Notes: generated by a model not told the origin, from the sequence alone. A stretch of 64,000 nt of DNA from Porites lobata (GCA_942486035.1 CALNXK010000013.1:1278501-1342500), one strand, 5' to 3'; positions 1 through 12,594 are shown, numbered from the stretch's first letter. A program made the numbers and translations.

Positions 1-300
1 GAAAGGCCCTCTTATCTTCGGTCGGATTTCGTAAACGTATGACGTCACGTTCGCCTCGAAGTTAAATATGTGATTCATCTGCACTTCGATCGTCTGTATC
101 CGACTTGTTTGATTTTTGGTGAGAGATTTTGTCCCACTTTTTGGATCATTCCTCGATTGATTCCAATCAATTCAAACAAGAAGATGCCACTGCCTCCGTT
201 TAAAGGATGTTTTGATGTTTCAAGTGTCTTCTTACTCCGCGGGGAAAAGGAACTTTTAGTGGATGTTACTTAATAACATCCTTTGAATGGCCCGAGATTA
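1..300. repeat. Left arm of a 7.2-kb inverted repeat pair
   Basis: The first ~300 bases are an imperfect reverse complement of 6965-7262: both contain the stretch GGTCGGATTTCGTAAACG (on opposite strands) and the same GATGTTACT...AACATC block. The outer end is cut by the window edge, so target duplications cannot be tested. It may be the terminal inverted repeat of a large DNA element or two copies of one repeat in opposite orientation. No transposase is recognisable between the arms. Confidence 0.75.
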
Positions 301-1419
301 TGGAATGCCGTTTGTATCAAAAATACTTCTTACCATATGTAAACCTTTACATTAAATATATAAAACATTTTGCTTTATGAATAAAACTTCTTAATTTTAG
401 TAGTAAGGTTATAGTGCACAATTAAAACTTGTTACAAAATATATAAAACTTGTTGAAAAATATAAAACTTTTAACGATACATAAAACTTGTCAATATATA
501 AAACTTGTCACGCAATCTAGAAAGGTGCAGGGGCGGTTGCTTGGCAAGGTCGGCATTATATTCTACCCACCAAAACCACATCGATCGAGAGGGACTGAGA
601 TTGAATTTTGAATAACTTAAAAGTCGTAACCGAAGATTCTCAGAAAATGTACGGATGATATGCACGAACAACCGAACATCCGAATACTAGATCGGACGTT
701 CTAACCACTGAACCACCAGGGCTCTAGCGTTAGCGAGGTTGGAATTCTACTATACCAGTAGAGTGTACTACACTTCTGTACTGAGAGCTGAAAGAAAGAG
801 AAAGGCTCGAGAAAGGCTGCGTCCATTTCACAGTTGTGGGGGTGCAGAAAATATATCAGGGGGGTACAGTTTCATGCATAATGACTGAGATGTTAGTAAG
901 ATGTTGGAAACGAGCAAAGCGGCGAGAACGAATCACGAAGTTCGCTGGTAAGTGCTCGTTCTTTCTCACGCGGAGAAAAATCAAGAACAACCTCTGGAGC
1001 CAGGGTAGCTAGGTGTAAATTACAGCGAGTTTTATATCCCCCCCCCCCCCACTGCAAGAAGAGGATTCTTTCCGGCATGGATTTTATGGACTATATTGAC
1101 TTCCAAAATTATTTAGGATTGACTCCCAAAATTCTAAATTTGTAAGACTTCTGAATGTACATTCACAATTGCGTTTTTCGCTGCCGTTTCATAATTACGA
1201 TCACAAGCAACGAACCTTGAAACACACAAACACACAAAACGGATCAAAATCCACCAATCACAAATCACAAACCTTGACCTTTTGAACCCGTTAAAGTAAA
1301 GTTTTGTTTTCTAAGAGGTCCGTTAAGATGATTGACGGCAGCGAAAAACGCAATCGTCAGTTGGCTTTTGAACTTCAGAATTCGCATGTTTGTGAAAAGC
1401 GCAGTAATAGATGAACCTA

Positions 1420-1581
1420 GGGCGCGATCCATTCAACCAAAATTCCAACTGGTCCGACCGGGAAAAGTGGTCCACCTCAAAAGGTGGACCCGTTTTTTCG
1501 AAACTTTTCCGGTTGGACCGAACCGGTCCATTGAGTTTTGGACCGAAATTTTCGGAAATTTTGGTTGAATGGATCGCGCCC
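1420..1581. mobile_element. 162-bp palindromic MITE, copy 1
   Basis: Begins GGGCGCGATCCATTCAACC and ends with its exact reverse complement. The centre is also palindromic (TCCACCT / AGGTGGA), so the whole element folds as one hairpin. Flanking triplets are CTA and TTA, consistent with a decayed 3-bp target duplication of PIF/Harbinger type. A second copy of exactly the same length lies at 47096-47257. Confidence 0.9.
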
Positions 1582-1982
1582 TTAGATACACACCAAAGTT
1601 CCCAAAATCTTTGTCCACTTTGAAGCAGGAAAACTTGGTCGTCGATCTCGTTTCAAACTCTGCGATGAGTTCTCAGCAATTTTCCTATCGAACGCGGGTT
1701 CGTAACTTAAAATTCCCGCCATGATCTTCTTGTTTGTTTCCGGGGATAAAAGTAAAAAAATAAAATATTTTGTATGTGTAAACAATAACAACTTGTAAAA
1801 ACCATGATTAAAATTTTCATTGTGTCAATAATTATTATGCTTTAAGAGTAGGGTCTTAAAAAGTCCGTCAGTACTTTGCAGAAGCGTAACTATAGGCCTA
1901 GAAAAATTAAAACCCTTGCCTCTTTGGAGATTTAACAATGGTTATAGGAAAGGGCTCATATGTGCGGTCTGGACAGGTCGAG

Positions 1983-2025
1983 TGGTTTTGGTGGATGTAG
2001 ACTTCAACATCCACCAAAACCACCA
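1983..2025. repeat. Perfect short hairpin
   Basis: Stem GTGGTTTTGGTGGATG pairs with CATCCACCAAAACCAC around a ten-base loop. It lies inside the 350-2961 element. No function is evident. Confidence 0.7.
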
Positions 2026-3374
2026 ACAGTGTTTGGGGCTAGATGTGTATCAAGCCCCATGAAATATCTGAAACATGTTTTAAAACTTTATGCACAATAT
2101 TTGCCGAAATACAGTTATACTCGTTATATTCATCCTTTGTTGGCGAGAACGCGATCTCCCAAATATAATAAAGCTCAAAGCAAAAGAAAGGCGAATCCCC
2201 GAGAGGCGAATACATCAAAACATCGTAGGCATCTTTCATCTTTCCAGTCCAGCACCCAATGAAACCCTTTGCTTTTGCCTTACTCATAGTCTTTCTCTTG
2301 GCCAGTAATACATGTACCAATGCAATTGAATAGCACAATTTTTGCTTACGACTGTCGTACGCGTCTAGCACATGTCATGACTTTATGACAGATTGTCCAA
2401 AATTAGACACATGATGCATGCTAGTCACACATGATAGTCTTAAGCAAAAATCATACTGTCTAAATCAGCCTTTATTTAGTAGTCCGATATTATTAAAATT
2501 ACAAAACAGGTTACATGTATGTAGGGATTCAGGAGCAAGCAATGTCAGTCATTAAACATTAACAAAAACATTTATAATAGTACTATCTGTTCTATGGATA
2601 TTTTGCATGTTTAATTCAAAGTTGTGACAAAACTTTTTGCAGAAGGCCTTGACATGTGCAGTGTCCTATCCAGTCTTTCCATTATCCATGATTCATCGCG
2701 CAAAATGCATGTAAAAACATTCGCCATGATGGAGGACTAAAAAAGAGACTGCGAACCAACCCTTTGCCAAGCAACCGCCCCTGCACCTTTCAGGATTGCG
2801 TGACGAGTTTTATATATTGACAAGTTTTACGTATCGTGAAAAGTTTTATATTTTTCAACAAGTTTTATATATTTTGTAACAAGTTTTAATTGTGCACTAT
2901 AACCTTACTACTAAAATTAAGAAGTTTTATTCATAAAGCAAAATGTTTTATATATTTAATGTAACAAGGCTCGAAATAATTTCCGGAGAGACTTCAGACA
3001 CGATGACCGGCCAAATTCATTTTAACTCGGTCACTTATCGTTTCTGGCCGGTCAAATTTATGAGACAAATAACTCTTAAAACAAGGGCCACAAAACAGCT
3101 GTGGGTTCAGATATTTCGCGGGGTCGAGGGGCTGCGAAATTTGTTAGAAATCTTATCTAATACATGTCGATACAACATTTTGAAACTTATCTCGGCTATT
3201 GGGGCTGTTAATTGCCGTCAACTTCATCCCCACAACGAGCGAACAACATTCCAAAACTACCAGGCATAAGTTATGTTGGGGACAACTGGGCACTAGTCAT
3301 GATGTTTTAAAAAGCTTTGCCACTGGCTCATTTCTCGAGACACTCACTGAAGCCATGTTTACATAAATTCATGT

Positions 3375-3379
3375 CAGAT

Positions 3380-3410
<31 letters not shown>

Positions 3411-3412
3411 GG
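3375..3412. repeat. (TTTA)n microsatellite
   Basis: Tandem TTTA units in otherwise unremarkable sequence. From about 2965 to 4056 I see no gene or recognisable element apart from this. Confidence 0.9.
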
Positions 3413-4056
3413 CTTACTTATTTTATGCTTTGTAATTAAACTGTACGTTTTGGTTTGAAGCCATTGATACTATGAAGTCTTCATCTACACGATATGTGCA
3501 AGTTATTTCTTAGGTTGCCCTTCAGGTCAGTGGGTTTGTTCAAGATTTTTTGTAATATGTTTCTTTAACGGTACATCAATGAATGAATGGTGGAATCAAT
3601 ACTTTTAATTCAACTTAAGTAACCTCTCAGAGTTTTGACTTGGCTTCTTGTTGTTTTGTCAAAAATATTTCCTGTAAAAACTGAAAGGGGAGGGTCCAAA
3701 GAATTTGGAAATGGTATCTTCCCATCTGCATTAGCCCTTTCCTCTCTGTAAATAATCCCCACTCCCTGATTTCTTTGAGGTCTTGCTTGAATATTAGTTT
3801 ATAAGTGTACCTTAAAGCCTCTTCTGCTGTAATTGTTCCTTCAACTTTTACAGTAAAGGCATGTCATTTGTTTTTTGTTTTCTTGTGCGTTATTGGCTGT
3901 GTGATTTGACTGGTGGGTCGATTTTGGTGCACTCTCGATCCTCTTTTCTCTCTATATATGATAATTTGTTTTCTTATTCAGCATCAAAGTGTTGACCAAA
4001 TTACACTGGAATTATGCTGCTTGTGAGAGGCATCTGTTCAACTGAAATGCCCCATA

Positions 4057-4230
4057 CAGTGGCGCATCCAGACCTTCAGATAAGGGGGAGCCTGGTCATC
4101 CAGACCCTGAGATAAGGGGGGAGGGAGGGTGGTGTCCAAAAAAATTTTTTTCGGCCCTTCAGGCCTCAGTTTGGTCCAAAAATAAGGGGGGGCCCGGGCT
4201 CCCCGGGCACCTCCCCTAGATCCGCCACTG
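4057..4230. mobile_element. hAT-type MITE, copy 1
   Basis: Starts CAGTGGCG and ends CGCCACTG, with a perfect 5-bp duplication CCATA at 4052-4056 and 4231-4235. The interior is G-rich with a characteristic AAAAAAATTTTTTTCGGCC block. A related copy in inverted orientation lies at 6272-6451 and a truncated one at 24915-24999. Five-base duplications with CAGTGG ends suggest a hAT5-like group (inference). Confidence 0.88.
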
Positions 4231-4593
4231 CCATAGAGAGGAGTATTAAATTTTGCTATAGCTATGATCTATCATGTGGGCAACTATTGTGCAAAGAATT
4301 TTAGGTCTGATTTGACCGATCTATATGGATGTTTGTTACTACGAAAAGATGTATACTTACAACAGTTGAGATAAATGCAGATTTTTAACATAGAAATTAA
4401 CTGCTGTGAACCCAGATTATTGTCTGTTAGTAAGAGGTGCATGTAATCTTATTGGAAGTGTTGGTTAACAGAGGCTCTGTACAGTACGTGATGGAAATTG
4501 GGATTTTTTCCCCTGCTCAAGTTCTGTGCAAACTAAATGTTAATGCTATAACAGCATTGAATGTTAATGCTGCCATTTACAACAGTAGTTTAA

Positions 4594-5179
4594 CCCATTC
4601 GCCCCTGAACCGCCCGTAACCGCCCGTGCGGATCCAGGTCCTTCCTACCCTTTGTGACGTCATCAGTTTTAACGGTCAAGGACAACTTTCTTCGCTAACT
4701 TGTGCAGAGTGAAGAGATCTTTCAAACCATACCAGAATGAGCACAATTCAGTCAAGGACACCGGAGAAAGAGGCAAAAAACCACGTGACAAGGACCTGAA
4801 AATCCTCATGAAAATCTTGTTCCATTACCCACCTACCTTTCCTTTCACCTAATCCTAAGATCCGGAAAGCTTTCCTAAAAACTCTTCCCACCAAAATGAA
4901 GCCTACTAAATGCCCAGCAAGAGAAAAAAAAAATGAGGCAAGAAAAGCGAAAAAAGAAGGGAGGAGAGAAAGCGAAAAGTAAAAGTCGAAATTTTGCTTT
5001 CTGCGCATGCCCGAACTTCGCAAGCTGATATTTTGCATCTGGATCAGAAGGCCGCCAAGTGTACGACCTGTAAACCGGTTTGTGGTAAGTTTTAGGTCTT
5101 TATAGCACGACAGTGACCAGAAAACCACTCGACTAGCTTCAAAACGCGTTTTTCGGCAAAATCTCCAGGAGCGAATGGG
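4594..5179. mobile_element. piggyBac-like MITE (TTAA target)
   Basis: Flanked on both sides by TTAA (4590-4593, 5180-5183). The termini are CCCATTCGCCCCTG and CAGGAGCGAATGGG. The 586-bp interior is purine-rich on one strand and gives only a spurious reverse-strand open frame. Similar architecture is seen at 52558-53436. Confidence 0.85.
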
Positions 5180-5292
5180 TTAAGAACATGAGTGATGTTC
5201 AGAATACTGAAAGTTTAAAAATATTTCATTGTCTAACAATGTAAATTATAATCATTATAATCATTACTATTACGTTATTATTATATCAATTA

Positions 5293-5798
5293 CAGTGAAA
5301 CCTCTATTAAGCAGGCACCTTTGGGACCTTCCCAAGTGTCTGCTTAATAGAGGGTGTCCGCTTAATAGAGGTTTTAAAAATTGCACAGTGTTTGTTAATG
5401 ATCAACATTTAACGGTTACTCTGTACTGTGAAAAAGTTGCATGTCGTTAAAGAAGCTATCCAGAGTTCAAGTTCATTACCTTTCATTACCAAGTTAATTT
5501 GTTTGTAGATGCAAAAACATTAACTGACTTCAGTAAGTATTTCAAGGACGTAATACAATACTACTATTGTCAATTCAGTCTGGTGTCTGCTTAATAGAGG
5601 TTTCTAACAATAGAAATTAGCCAAATATAACTTATTTTAGTGTCCGCGTCCACTTAATAGAACGTTAATAGAGGTGTCCGCTGAATAGGGGTTTGTTAAA
5701 AAGGGAAATATCAGACGTCCGTTTCGGGACCCGGCTTAGTGTCTGCTTAAGACAGGGTGACTGCTTAATTGGGGGTCCACTTAATAGAGGTTTCACTG
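5293..5798. mobile_element. pogo/Tigger-like MITE
   Basis: Ends are CAGTGAAACCTC and GAGGTTTCACTG with TA on each side (5291-5292, 5799-5800). Internally it has many repeats of GCTTAATAGAGG in direct order. No transposase is present. The CAGTGAAACC terminus is typical of pogo-group Tc1/mariner elements. Confidence 0.88.
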
Positions 5799-6271
5799 TA
5801 AAATATTATAGTCATTGCTATTACAAATTGTGGCAATACTATCCAAAATATGCTTACCATGCAGACAAACTCAGCCTCAGTCATAGCTGTTTGCTTGAAA
5901 GGGAATTGGCTTTAATGTAAATAGCAGGGGGGTGTTGCTTGCCCCCACCCCCCTTCCCTACCACCACCGCAGCCATGTTTCTCAACCCAAAATTGGTCAA
6001 GTGGAAATGTTAAGATTTTATTGAACACCAGTTGTAGCATCCAGGGCGCACGTTTTCTACCCTCCAACGACTCAAGAAGCACCATGAAGCAGGATTGTTT
6101 TAGCCTTTGTTTGAACAACTGCCTACTTATACATACCCGGCCAACTTTCGATTGCGGATTCTATGGACACTGTTAAGATCTCAGAGAGGTTTGCTTGAGC
6201 CAATGAACTAAGCAAATGACACTTTGGGAAGTTGGAGTAGGGCTATGGTCAATGGCCCACTTTGTATATAA

Positions 6272-6451
6272 GAGTGGCAGATCTAGGAGAGGAGCTTGGG
6301 AGGCCCAGTCCCCCTCTTATTTTTAGATCAAACTGAGGCCACGCCCGAAGGGCCGAAAAATTTTTTTTTGAGACTTGGCCCCCCCCTTATTTCAGGGTCT
6401 GGATGACAGGGTGCCCCCCCCACCTTATCTGAAGGTCTGGATCCGCCACTG
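6272..6451. mobile_element. hAT-type MITE, copy 2 (inverted)
   Basis: Reverse-complement relative of 4057-4230, from AGTGGCAGATC to GATCCGCCACTG, with a perfect 5-bp duplication TATAA at 6267-6271 and 6452-6456. It confirms the element ends deduced from copy 1. Confidence 0.88.
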
Positions 6452-6964
6452 TATAATAATATAGCTACTACTCACCTGTGCCTCTCAAACCTTTGCTTGC
6501 CTTGTAGTCCTTGTAGAGAGGACAACTTAGTGCAAGAAATTATGGTTTTCCGTTGTTTAATACTGATATACTTAGCTTTCTTTTGCTGTCTTTCTTTTTG
6601 TACTCGTCTTTTTTTGTGTGAATGTTTTGTGTAGCAGTGTGTGGTGTGCAGTACCTGACCCTTTAATATAATCATTTATAAATAACCTAAGTGAGGCTGC
6701 CCTATCTTTTTAGCCCTAAATGGTTATTATGGGCAGCCTGTACTCTCTATATATTTATCTCATTTTTTTGTATCATGTAAATCAATGTATGGCACAGCTG
6801 GGTACAAATAAAGTTGATGTTGTTGAATTGGTGTTGTTGCCGCAAGCATTCGACATTGACAGACATTACACACATGGATGATTCTCTATTTTTTTATATT
6901 CCCGCCAATATTTGAAATTTGTTAAATGGGGCAGCGGTTCATTTGAGTTTTACTTGCTTGCATT

Positions 6965-7262
6965 CGATCCGGGGCCATTCAAGTGATGTTACTCAGTAAC
7001 ATCCGCTGAAAGGACCTTCTTGATGCGCCAAGAGGCTCGATCGAGGCGAAACATTAAAACATCCTTTCCAAACAGATGCAGTGGCATCTTCTTGGTTTAA
7101 TCAATCGAGGGATGAACGAAGAAGCAAGACAAGACTTCGAAACAAACATCAGATCATCAGACGATCGAATTGAAGCTTGCGTGAGTCACAGGGAAAACGA
7201 GGAGGAGAGCGTGACGTCATACGTTTACGAAATCCGACCGAAGACAAGAGGGCCTTTCGACG
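6965..7262. repeat. Right arm of the 7.2-kb inverted repeat pair
   Basis: Reverse complement, with scattered mismatches and small indels, of bases 1-300. Everything between the arms is other repeats (Tc1-like element, hAT-, piggyBac- and pogo-type MITEs) with no coding sequence I can support. Confidence 0.75.
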
Positions 7263-7299
7263 GATGTTAACGAGTGCTGAACAATCTTGCGACGTGCTC

Positions 7300-7533
7300 C
7301 CGTTTGGGCCCGGGGGGGACTCCCGTATACTCGTCGGAAATTTTGAATTTAACCCCTAAAGGAGGCCATCTGGGCGTGGCTCAAGCTTTTTGTGACCCCT
7401 AAAGGAGACCAATCTGGGCTTGGCTGAAGCAAATTTTGACCCCTAAAAGAGACCGCTTAAAAACACACAAATACGACATGCAACGAGTTTTAATGATATA
7501 AAGACATAACAAACAAAGTTAAAAAGAAAATTA

Positions 7534-7594
<61 letters not shown>

Positions 7595-7640
7595 GGCTTA
7601 AAATATTGGCGCTTTGCCCGGAACACCCTAAGCGAGACCA
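7300..7640. repeat. Internally repetitive element with GACCCCTAAAGGAGACC units
   Basis: Begins in a CCCGGGGGGGACTCCCGTAT block, followed by about three imperfect direct repeats containing GACCCCTAAAGGAGACC and TCTGGGCTTGGCT. It resembles dispersed anthozoan repeats I recognise by pattern only. Boundaries are approximate and no target duplication was found. Confidence 0.5.
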
Positions 7641-8734
7641 AAATCCAAAATTTACGTAGTTATTTTCAGCGTTAATTAAGATGAAGCAACGCATTTGAAG
7701 TGTTAAAAGCAAGAGGTAAACTTAACGTTGTTCTTTTAAGTTGGGAAAGAAAATGTTGGACCACATTATTAATCAAAGAACTGCGACGAAAAACGTGTTG
7801 TGGCCGTTGTTCGTGTTGGACAAAGCTCACAGGTTAGTGTATGGAAATCTGATCTAACCAAAGACACCTTGATCACACCAAGACCACGCCATTTTATTGC
7901 CTCAAGGGATCATTCATTAGTTGAACGAACTGTATCAAAAGGAAGCTCAAAAAGATTGCAAAGCAAGGAACTGTTCGCATGTTCAAGTGGACTTTCGACC
8001 TACGAGGAACGGTAAATCCGAAGAACACATTACAGTAAGAAACAGTTATAAAAATGGTAATGATCCTTGCAGTTAAATGGACATGATCTAAGTGGTTGAA
8101 CAAGTACCTGAAAAATCGGGAATCGAATCTTGACCTTAGGAGAAATGACATGAATGGAAATAATCGAGCTTACATGAAATGACTTTTTTTTTTGGAAATG
8201 TGGATATAGATATGAAAGTAGAAATGATCCTCGCAGTAAAGTAAATTACCCATGCGGCTGAAAAAGAACCATACGGAAAATTCAGAATAGAGGGTACTTC
8301 AATATATTTCGGTATGGTTTTTATATAAGTTTTGCAGAATCGCTTTGTCATCAGATATTGAAAATTAGCTTTATATTATTTCATACATCTATATATACAT
8401 AATTCAGTGTTGCTGCTTTTGAGGAAAAAGTTTTTTATCTGAGTGGAAACAAGCAAGATTTGTGTTTTGCCAGAATGCCAAACTTTGTGGAAAGAAACTG
8501 GTGGACTTGTTGTAGCCTTATGATCTCTGTTTTTCCCTTTCTTGCACTAATTTCTTATATTATATTACATTATTAACTCTTTTCTATTTACCTAAAGAAG
8601 TTTTGGTCTTGATCCTGTAAAAAAAATGCATTTCTAATTGTCATAATAATAAATAGGTAGAAATATTGTAACAAAATTGTTTCTAGTTCTTATTTCTGTC
8701 ACTTGTAGAACATGGCCACAAATTCTTGGCTTTC

Positions 8735-8945
8735 CCGGCTTCTGGTTTTCTGGCCGGGAAGGCCATGAAATGCTGGCCTATTTTTTAGTGTGGCCGGAAA
8801 AGCCACGCTTCTATGGCCAGGCTTACCTCAAAACCCTGGCCTTGACCGGGCTTACCAGGCTTTTCCGGGCCATGCTTTCCTGGCAAGCCCGGCCAAGATC
8901 TTGGCAAGTCTGGCCTGGCCGGGCTTGGCCGGGCTTGGCATGCTT
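8735..8945. repeat. Degenerate GGCC-rich minisatellite
   Basis: Short irregular repeats of TGGCCGGG and GGCTT. They create a long open frame on the forward strand that is best read as simple repeat, not protein. The flanking 7641-8734 and 8946-9420 hold imperfect short repeats (for example GAAATGATCC..GCAGT near 8057 and 8223) but no gene. Confidence 0.7.
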
Positions 8946-9424
8946 TTGACCACACTCCTGATGCAAGGGTTGAGGCGAATCAAGACAGCCCATGTCTTGT
9001 GTGTTTGACTAATTTCCGTGGAGTATGTGGATAAACAACGTACATTTCAGACTGGAAATACACTTCATATTTTTAAAAACGAGACTTCTCATTTCAGACA
9101 ACATTTTGCACTGAAAGTGTACTGGACATGTAACAGCCTTAAATATTTATTGCTGCAATATGCTGTAATAATGTAATTTAGATAAGTTAAATTGTTATCT
9201 TAATTTAAATACTGGTTGGAGGTTTGTTACCAGATTAGGTAACATTGGGTTGAATGTAAAAATGTAAGTATAGAAGGATACATTACCAACTTATGTTCTG
9301 TATTATAAGTTTAGAATAATTGTTTTCAGTGCTATCACTTAACAAAATTAAAATGTGAAAAAATAAGAAAAGACTACGAAATCTTCTACAATTTTTTAAG
9401 TCTTTCTGATTTCTTAATATCCCT

Positions 9425-9700
9425 GAGCTGAATTCCTAATTTGCATAACTTAGAATTCCTAGGAATTCCCAGGAATTTCAAGCCCAGTTGGCATGAATTT
9501 TTCTATTCCCAGAAATTCTCAACAATTCTTAAGCTTCTAAAATTGTAAAACTTAGAATTCCTAGGAATTCCTAGGAATTCCAAGCCTAGAGTGAGACCTA
9601 ATTTGCCATTCCCAAAAATTCTCAAGAATTCCAAGCTTATTTGATGAAGGCTGATTTGCATAGTTGGGAATTTTTGGGAATTCATTTCGCAAGGGAGTGC
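9425..9700. repeat. Degenerate GGAATTCC-type minisatellite
   Basis: Many imperfect copies of TAGAATTCCTAGGAATTCC and CCAGAAATTCTCAA in both orientations. There is no conserved coding frame. From 9701 to about 11200 I see no gene or element that can be delimited. Confidence 0.7.
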
Positions 9701-11204
9701 CTCACCCCTAAACCCCACCCTCTGCAGTTGTATTGAATCTGAATGTGGTGCTTTATAGAGTTAAAATTCAATTTCTGCTCACAGCTTTTGATAATTTATA
9801 ATTGTTTAGTTCCCTAAAAATTCATTATCTCGTGTTATGACATGAGGGTTCCCAACTAGGAAAAAGTTTTACCAGAACTCTGAATCAATGACCAGTGGAA
9901 GCAAGTTTTAATTTGGCTCATCATTATTTGCCAATAACCAAGTAAACTAAGATGCCCTATGCTTCAGTGAGCCAAGCTGTGTGCAAGCTCAAGGAGGGGT
10001 GGAGAGCAGGTGTGGTTAGTATTGGCGATTAAACTATGATATTACTGTTGATCAAGCTATAATGTTATCCACCCTATTAAAGGTGACATACTGCAAAATC
10101 CAGTGTTATGATCAACAACCACTTACCCCAGTATGATGCAAAATAGACTACTCTAGACTGCTGTTCATTTATAATTGTATTTATTAACACGTCAGTTGTC
10201 CAACGTTAAGTTTTCTTTTTTTTTTTGAATTCTTAAACCAAAAGGTTGAGAACATTGTGCTACCTTATGTAGTGATCAGATAAATAACATAATTGTTTAT
10301 CAAGAAAAATTGTGCAATAGCTGCTTTTTGTTAACTGTTTATCAGTTATTAATAACCCCAGAGCACCTTGTTTATATTTGTCAAAATGCCACACGACTGG
10401 AAGCCAAGCAAGGACTGTTAGGATGAGAGTATCTTCTTGCAAAACGTTTGTAGCAAGTCAACCACATAGCCTTTCCTTTCACAGCCCAATTCTTACTGTT
10501 AAAACAAAAATTATCAGAGGGCCCTCAAATTATCTAACCATGATTTAAGCATTAATTCAGCAGAAGAAAACGTAGATTGGAAAGAGTACTTGCCCTATCA
10601 TCTTTACAAAATTCAAAAATTGCCTTTTGCGAGCAGCCCAAAAAGATTCATAACCAATTCAGTTCTGGCTTTGTGCACTGCCATTAGTGGTCTTATCATA
10701 ATGAAATAAAGGCTTATACCAAAATATTATCTTGACCTCAGTTTTGCAAAGGAGATGTAATTTCAACAGAAAACACAATAAATTAAGAGCACATTGCAAT
10801 AAACTGGATAAACTTAGCGTACATATCATTTCTGTAATATAGTCGGAGCTTGATTTCCTTTCCTACTGTAGCACCAACGAATATCTAGAAGAATATAATT
10901 AGACAACTGATTAGACTAATTAATAACGCCATACCAGCCAGTATGAGTCGCTCTATTTTGACGAGCAAGGAGCAACAGGACAAACTCAGACCCTTTTTTT
11001 TCCCGGATGCGCGGTCGATACAGAGGCAAAGTTTAGCGCACAACAAAGGCAATACCTTTTTTGTTAAGGCTCGTTGTCTTGGTAGAAACTTCTCAAACTT
11101 TACCTTCAGTTATCTTCAGTGCCATTGGATACAAACAAAACGGGATTGTCGCGATCAACGAAAATCAGGCATGGATTTCATGCAATTATCACAGGCCGCA
11201 TTCT

Positions 11205-11335
11205 GCTTTGCTCAATTCAAGAGCGCTCGTCTGCTGGGCGGCAGGTCGTGGGTTAAAACCCCTGCCGAACCAACATTCAGGGTCATTAAATAACTGAGAA
11301 GAAAGTGCTGCCTCTTTAATGACATCTCTAAACCG
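11205..11335 (+). mobile_element. tRNA-derived SINE fragment
   Basis: Carries an A-box-like AAGAGCGCTCGTCTGCTGGG and a B-box-like GGTCGTGGGTTAAAACCCC, followed by a tail ending AGTGCTGCCTCTTTAAT. This is the organisation of a tRNA-head SINE. The acceptor stem is not intact, so it is not a functional tRNA. Confidence 0.6.
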
Positions 11336-11338
11336 TTA

Positions 11339-11570
11339 AGCTAGGTGGAAACGGACGCAACAACTACCAACATTGTTGGGCCAACAATGTTAAGAGTTGT
11401 TGGGTCCGTTTTCACTGACGTATCTAAAAGTCTGACTCGTTTCAAAATTTGCAGAACAACTCCCAACAACACGCAAAAACATGCAACAGAGTATGCAAAA
11501 ACTCACGCAGCAGGTAACACTTATGTTGGGAGATAATGGCCAACAATGTTGCGTCCGTTTGCACGGGGCT
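11339..11570. mobile_element. Harbinger-like MITE (TTA target)
   Basis: Inverted termini share GAAACGGACGCAAC with GTTGCGTCCGTTTGC, and a TTA triplet lies on both sides (11336-11338, 11571-11573). The interior repeats AACAATGTTG-type palindromes. It lies about 1 kb upstream of GBP copy A exon 1. Confidence 0.7.
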
Positions 11571-12594
11571 TTAGACTTTCTAGTCTTCTCGGAAAAAAAG
11601 GAGAAAACCGTGGGTCTCGTAGTCAGACCCCGTTGGTGTGGCTACCCTTTCCTGGGTTATCTGATCCTCCTTCAGGAGTGGTAATGACCACCTGTAAACA
11701 ATGACTGTATGTATGATTTAGTGTTAGCTCAAAGTCTCGATCCTTAAGGTACATATGAGGACTTGTAGGTCTAATTGAGCTTCGAACGTGTGTTCAGTAT
11801 AGGTAAATATTCCTTTAACCATCTAGACCACAATTGAGAAATCAGCTTTTGAATTTTCTCCCAATTCTTCCTACTCGAACCTTGTAATATCTATACTCAC
11901 CGGTGTGAACTGTCCTCCTATATGCCAAGACCAAAAAAAAATGTTTGGACGCGACACCTTCAAAGCTTGCTGATTAATGACTCAGTGGCCCATAAATAAC
12001 CAAACTCTCCGCGCCTTTAAAGCTGATTAGTTCTTCGTAGGTGACACTACTGTCAGCTAAACCTACATACAGATTTTCTTCTCACACTATCCCATGTGCC
12101 TCACCAATATAAGAAGCACCTGGAGAGGAGGGGTTAAAATGCCACTCGACCTCCCCCCGTTAAGTCTTTGGGTGAACCATTTCTTTGTCGATCCACAAGT
12201 TCTTCACTAGTTCATTGACTGCTACATCGAAGTCGTTTCCATTATCATGAACCATTTTTTGGCTTTCTTACTCCATTTACTATTTGAAATGCCCAACAAA
12301 TGAACAGTGATTCTTTCTGTCGGGTCCATTTTATGTCATTTCCCCCATTGGTCAGTTACTCGACAGTTTCAGGTTGTGAACGGGCATTACTTTTGTCGTG
12401 TTTGTTTGGTTTTTCTCTCAGTCGACATCCTTCGATAGTTATTTTGTATTTTTGAGGTAGCCAGTTAAGCTAACGATTCATCAATCACAGCGGCGACAAA
12501 TCTGTCAGTCGAGGAACGTTTTTTTTAAATACAAGTCATGAGACATGAGACATACGTCAAGCCAGTTTCCCTTTTTCCTTCCTTTTCTTTTTAG

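Larger units (their letters stand above)
350..2961. mobile_element. Non-autonomous Tc1/mariner-like element, TA target site
   Basis: Terminal inverted repeats of about 205 bp (350-552 against 2763-2961) are nearly identical and start CATTAAATATATAAAACA, with TA on both outer sides (348-349, 2962-2963). The arms carry repeated AAAACTTG motifs. The 2.2-kb interior has no recognisable transposase; it holds a poly-C run near 1040, a nested 162-bp palindromic MITE and a perfect small hairpin at 1983-2025. Superfamily is inferred only from the TA duplication. Confidence 0.8.

Noticed and set aside
4748..5128. 126-codon reverse-strand frame with hydrophobic residues
   Set aside because: Lies wholly inside a TTAA-flanked MITE; a by-product of base composition.
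8677..9008. Forward frames rich in Trp, Pro and Gly
   Set aside because: They coincide with the GGCC-rich degenerate repeat.
10943..11293. 116-codon forward frame upstream of GBP copy A, considered as a missing first exon
   Set aside because: Shows no similarity to copy B's first three exons and overlaps a SINE.
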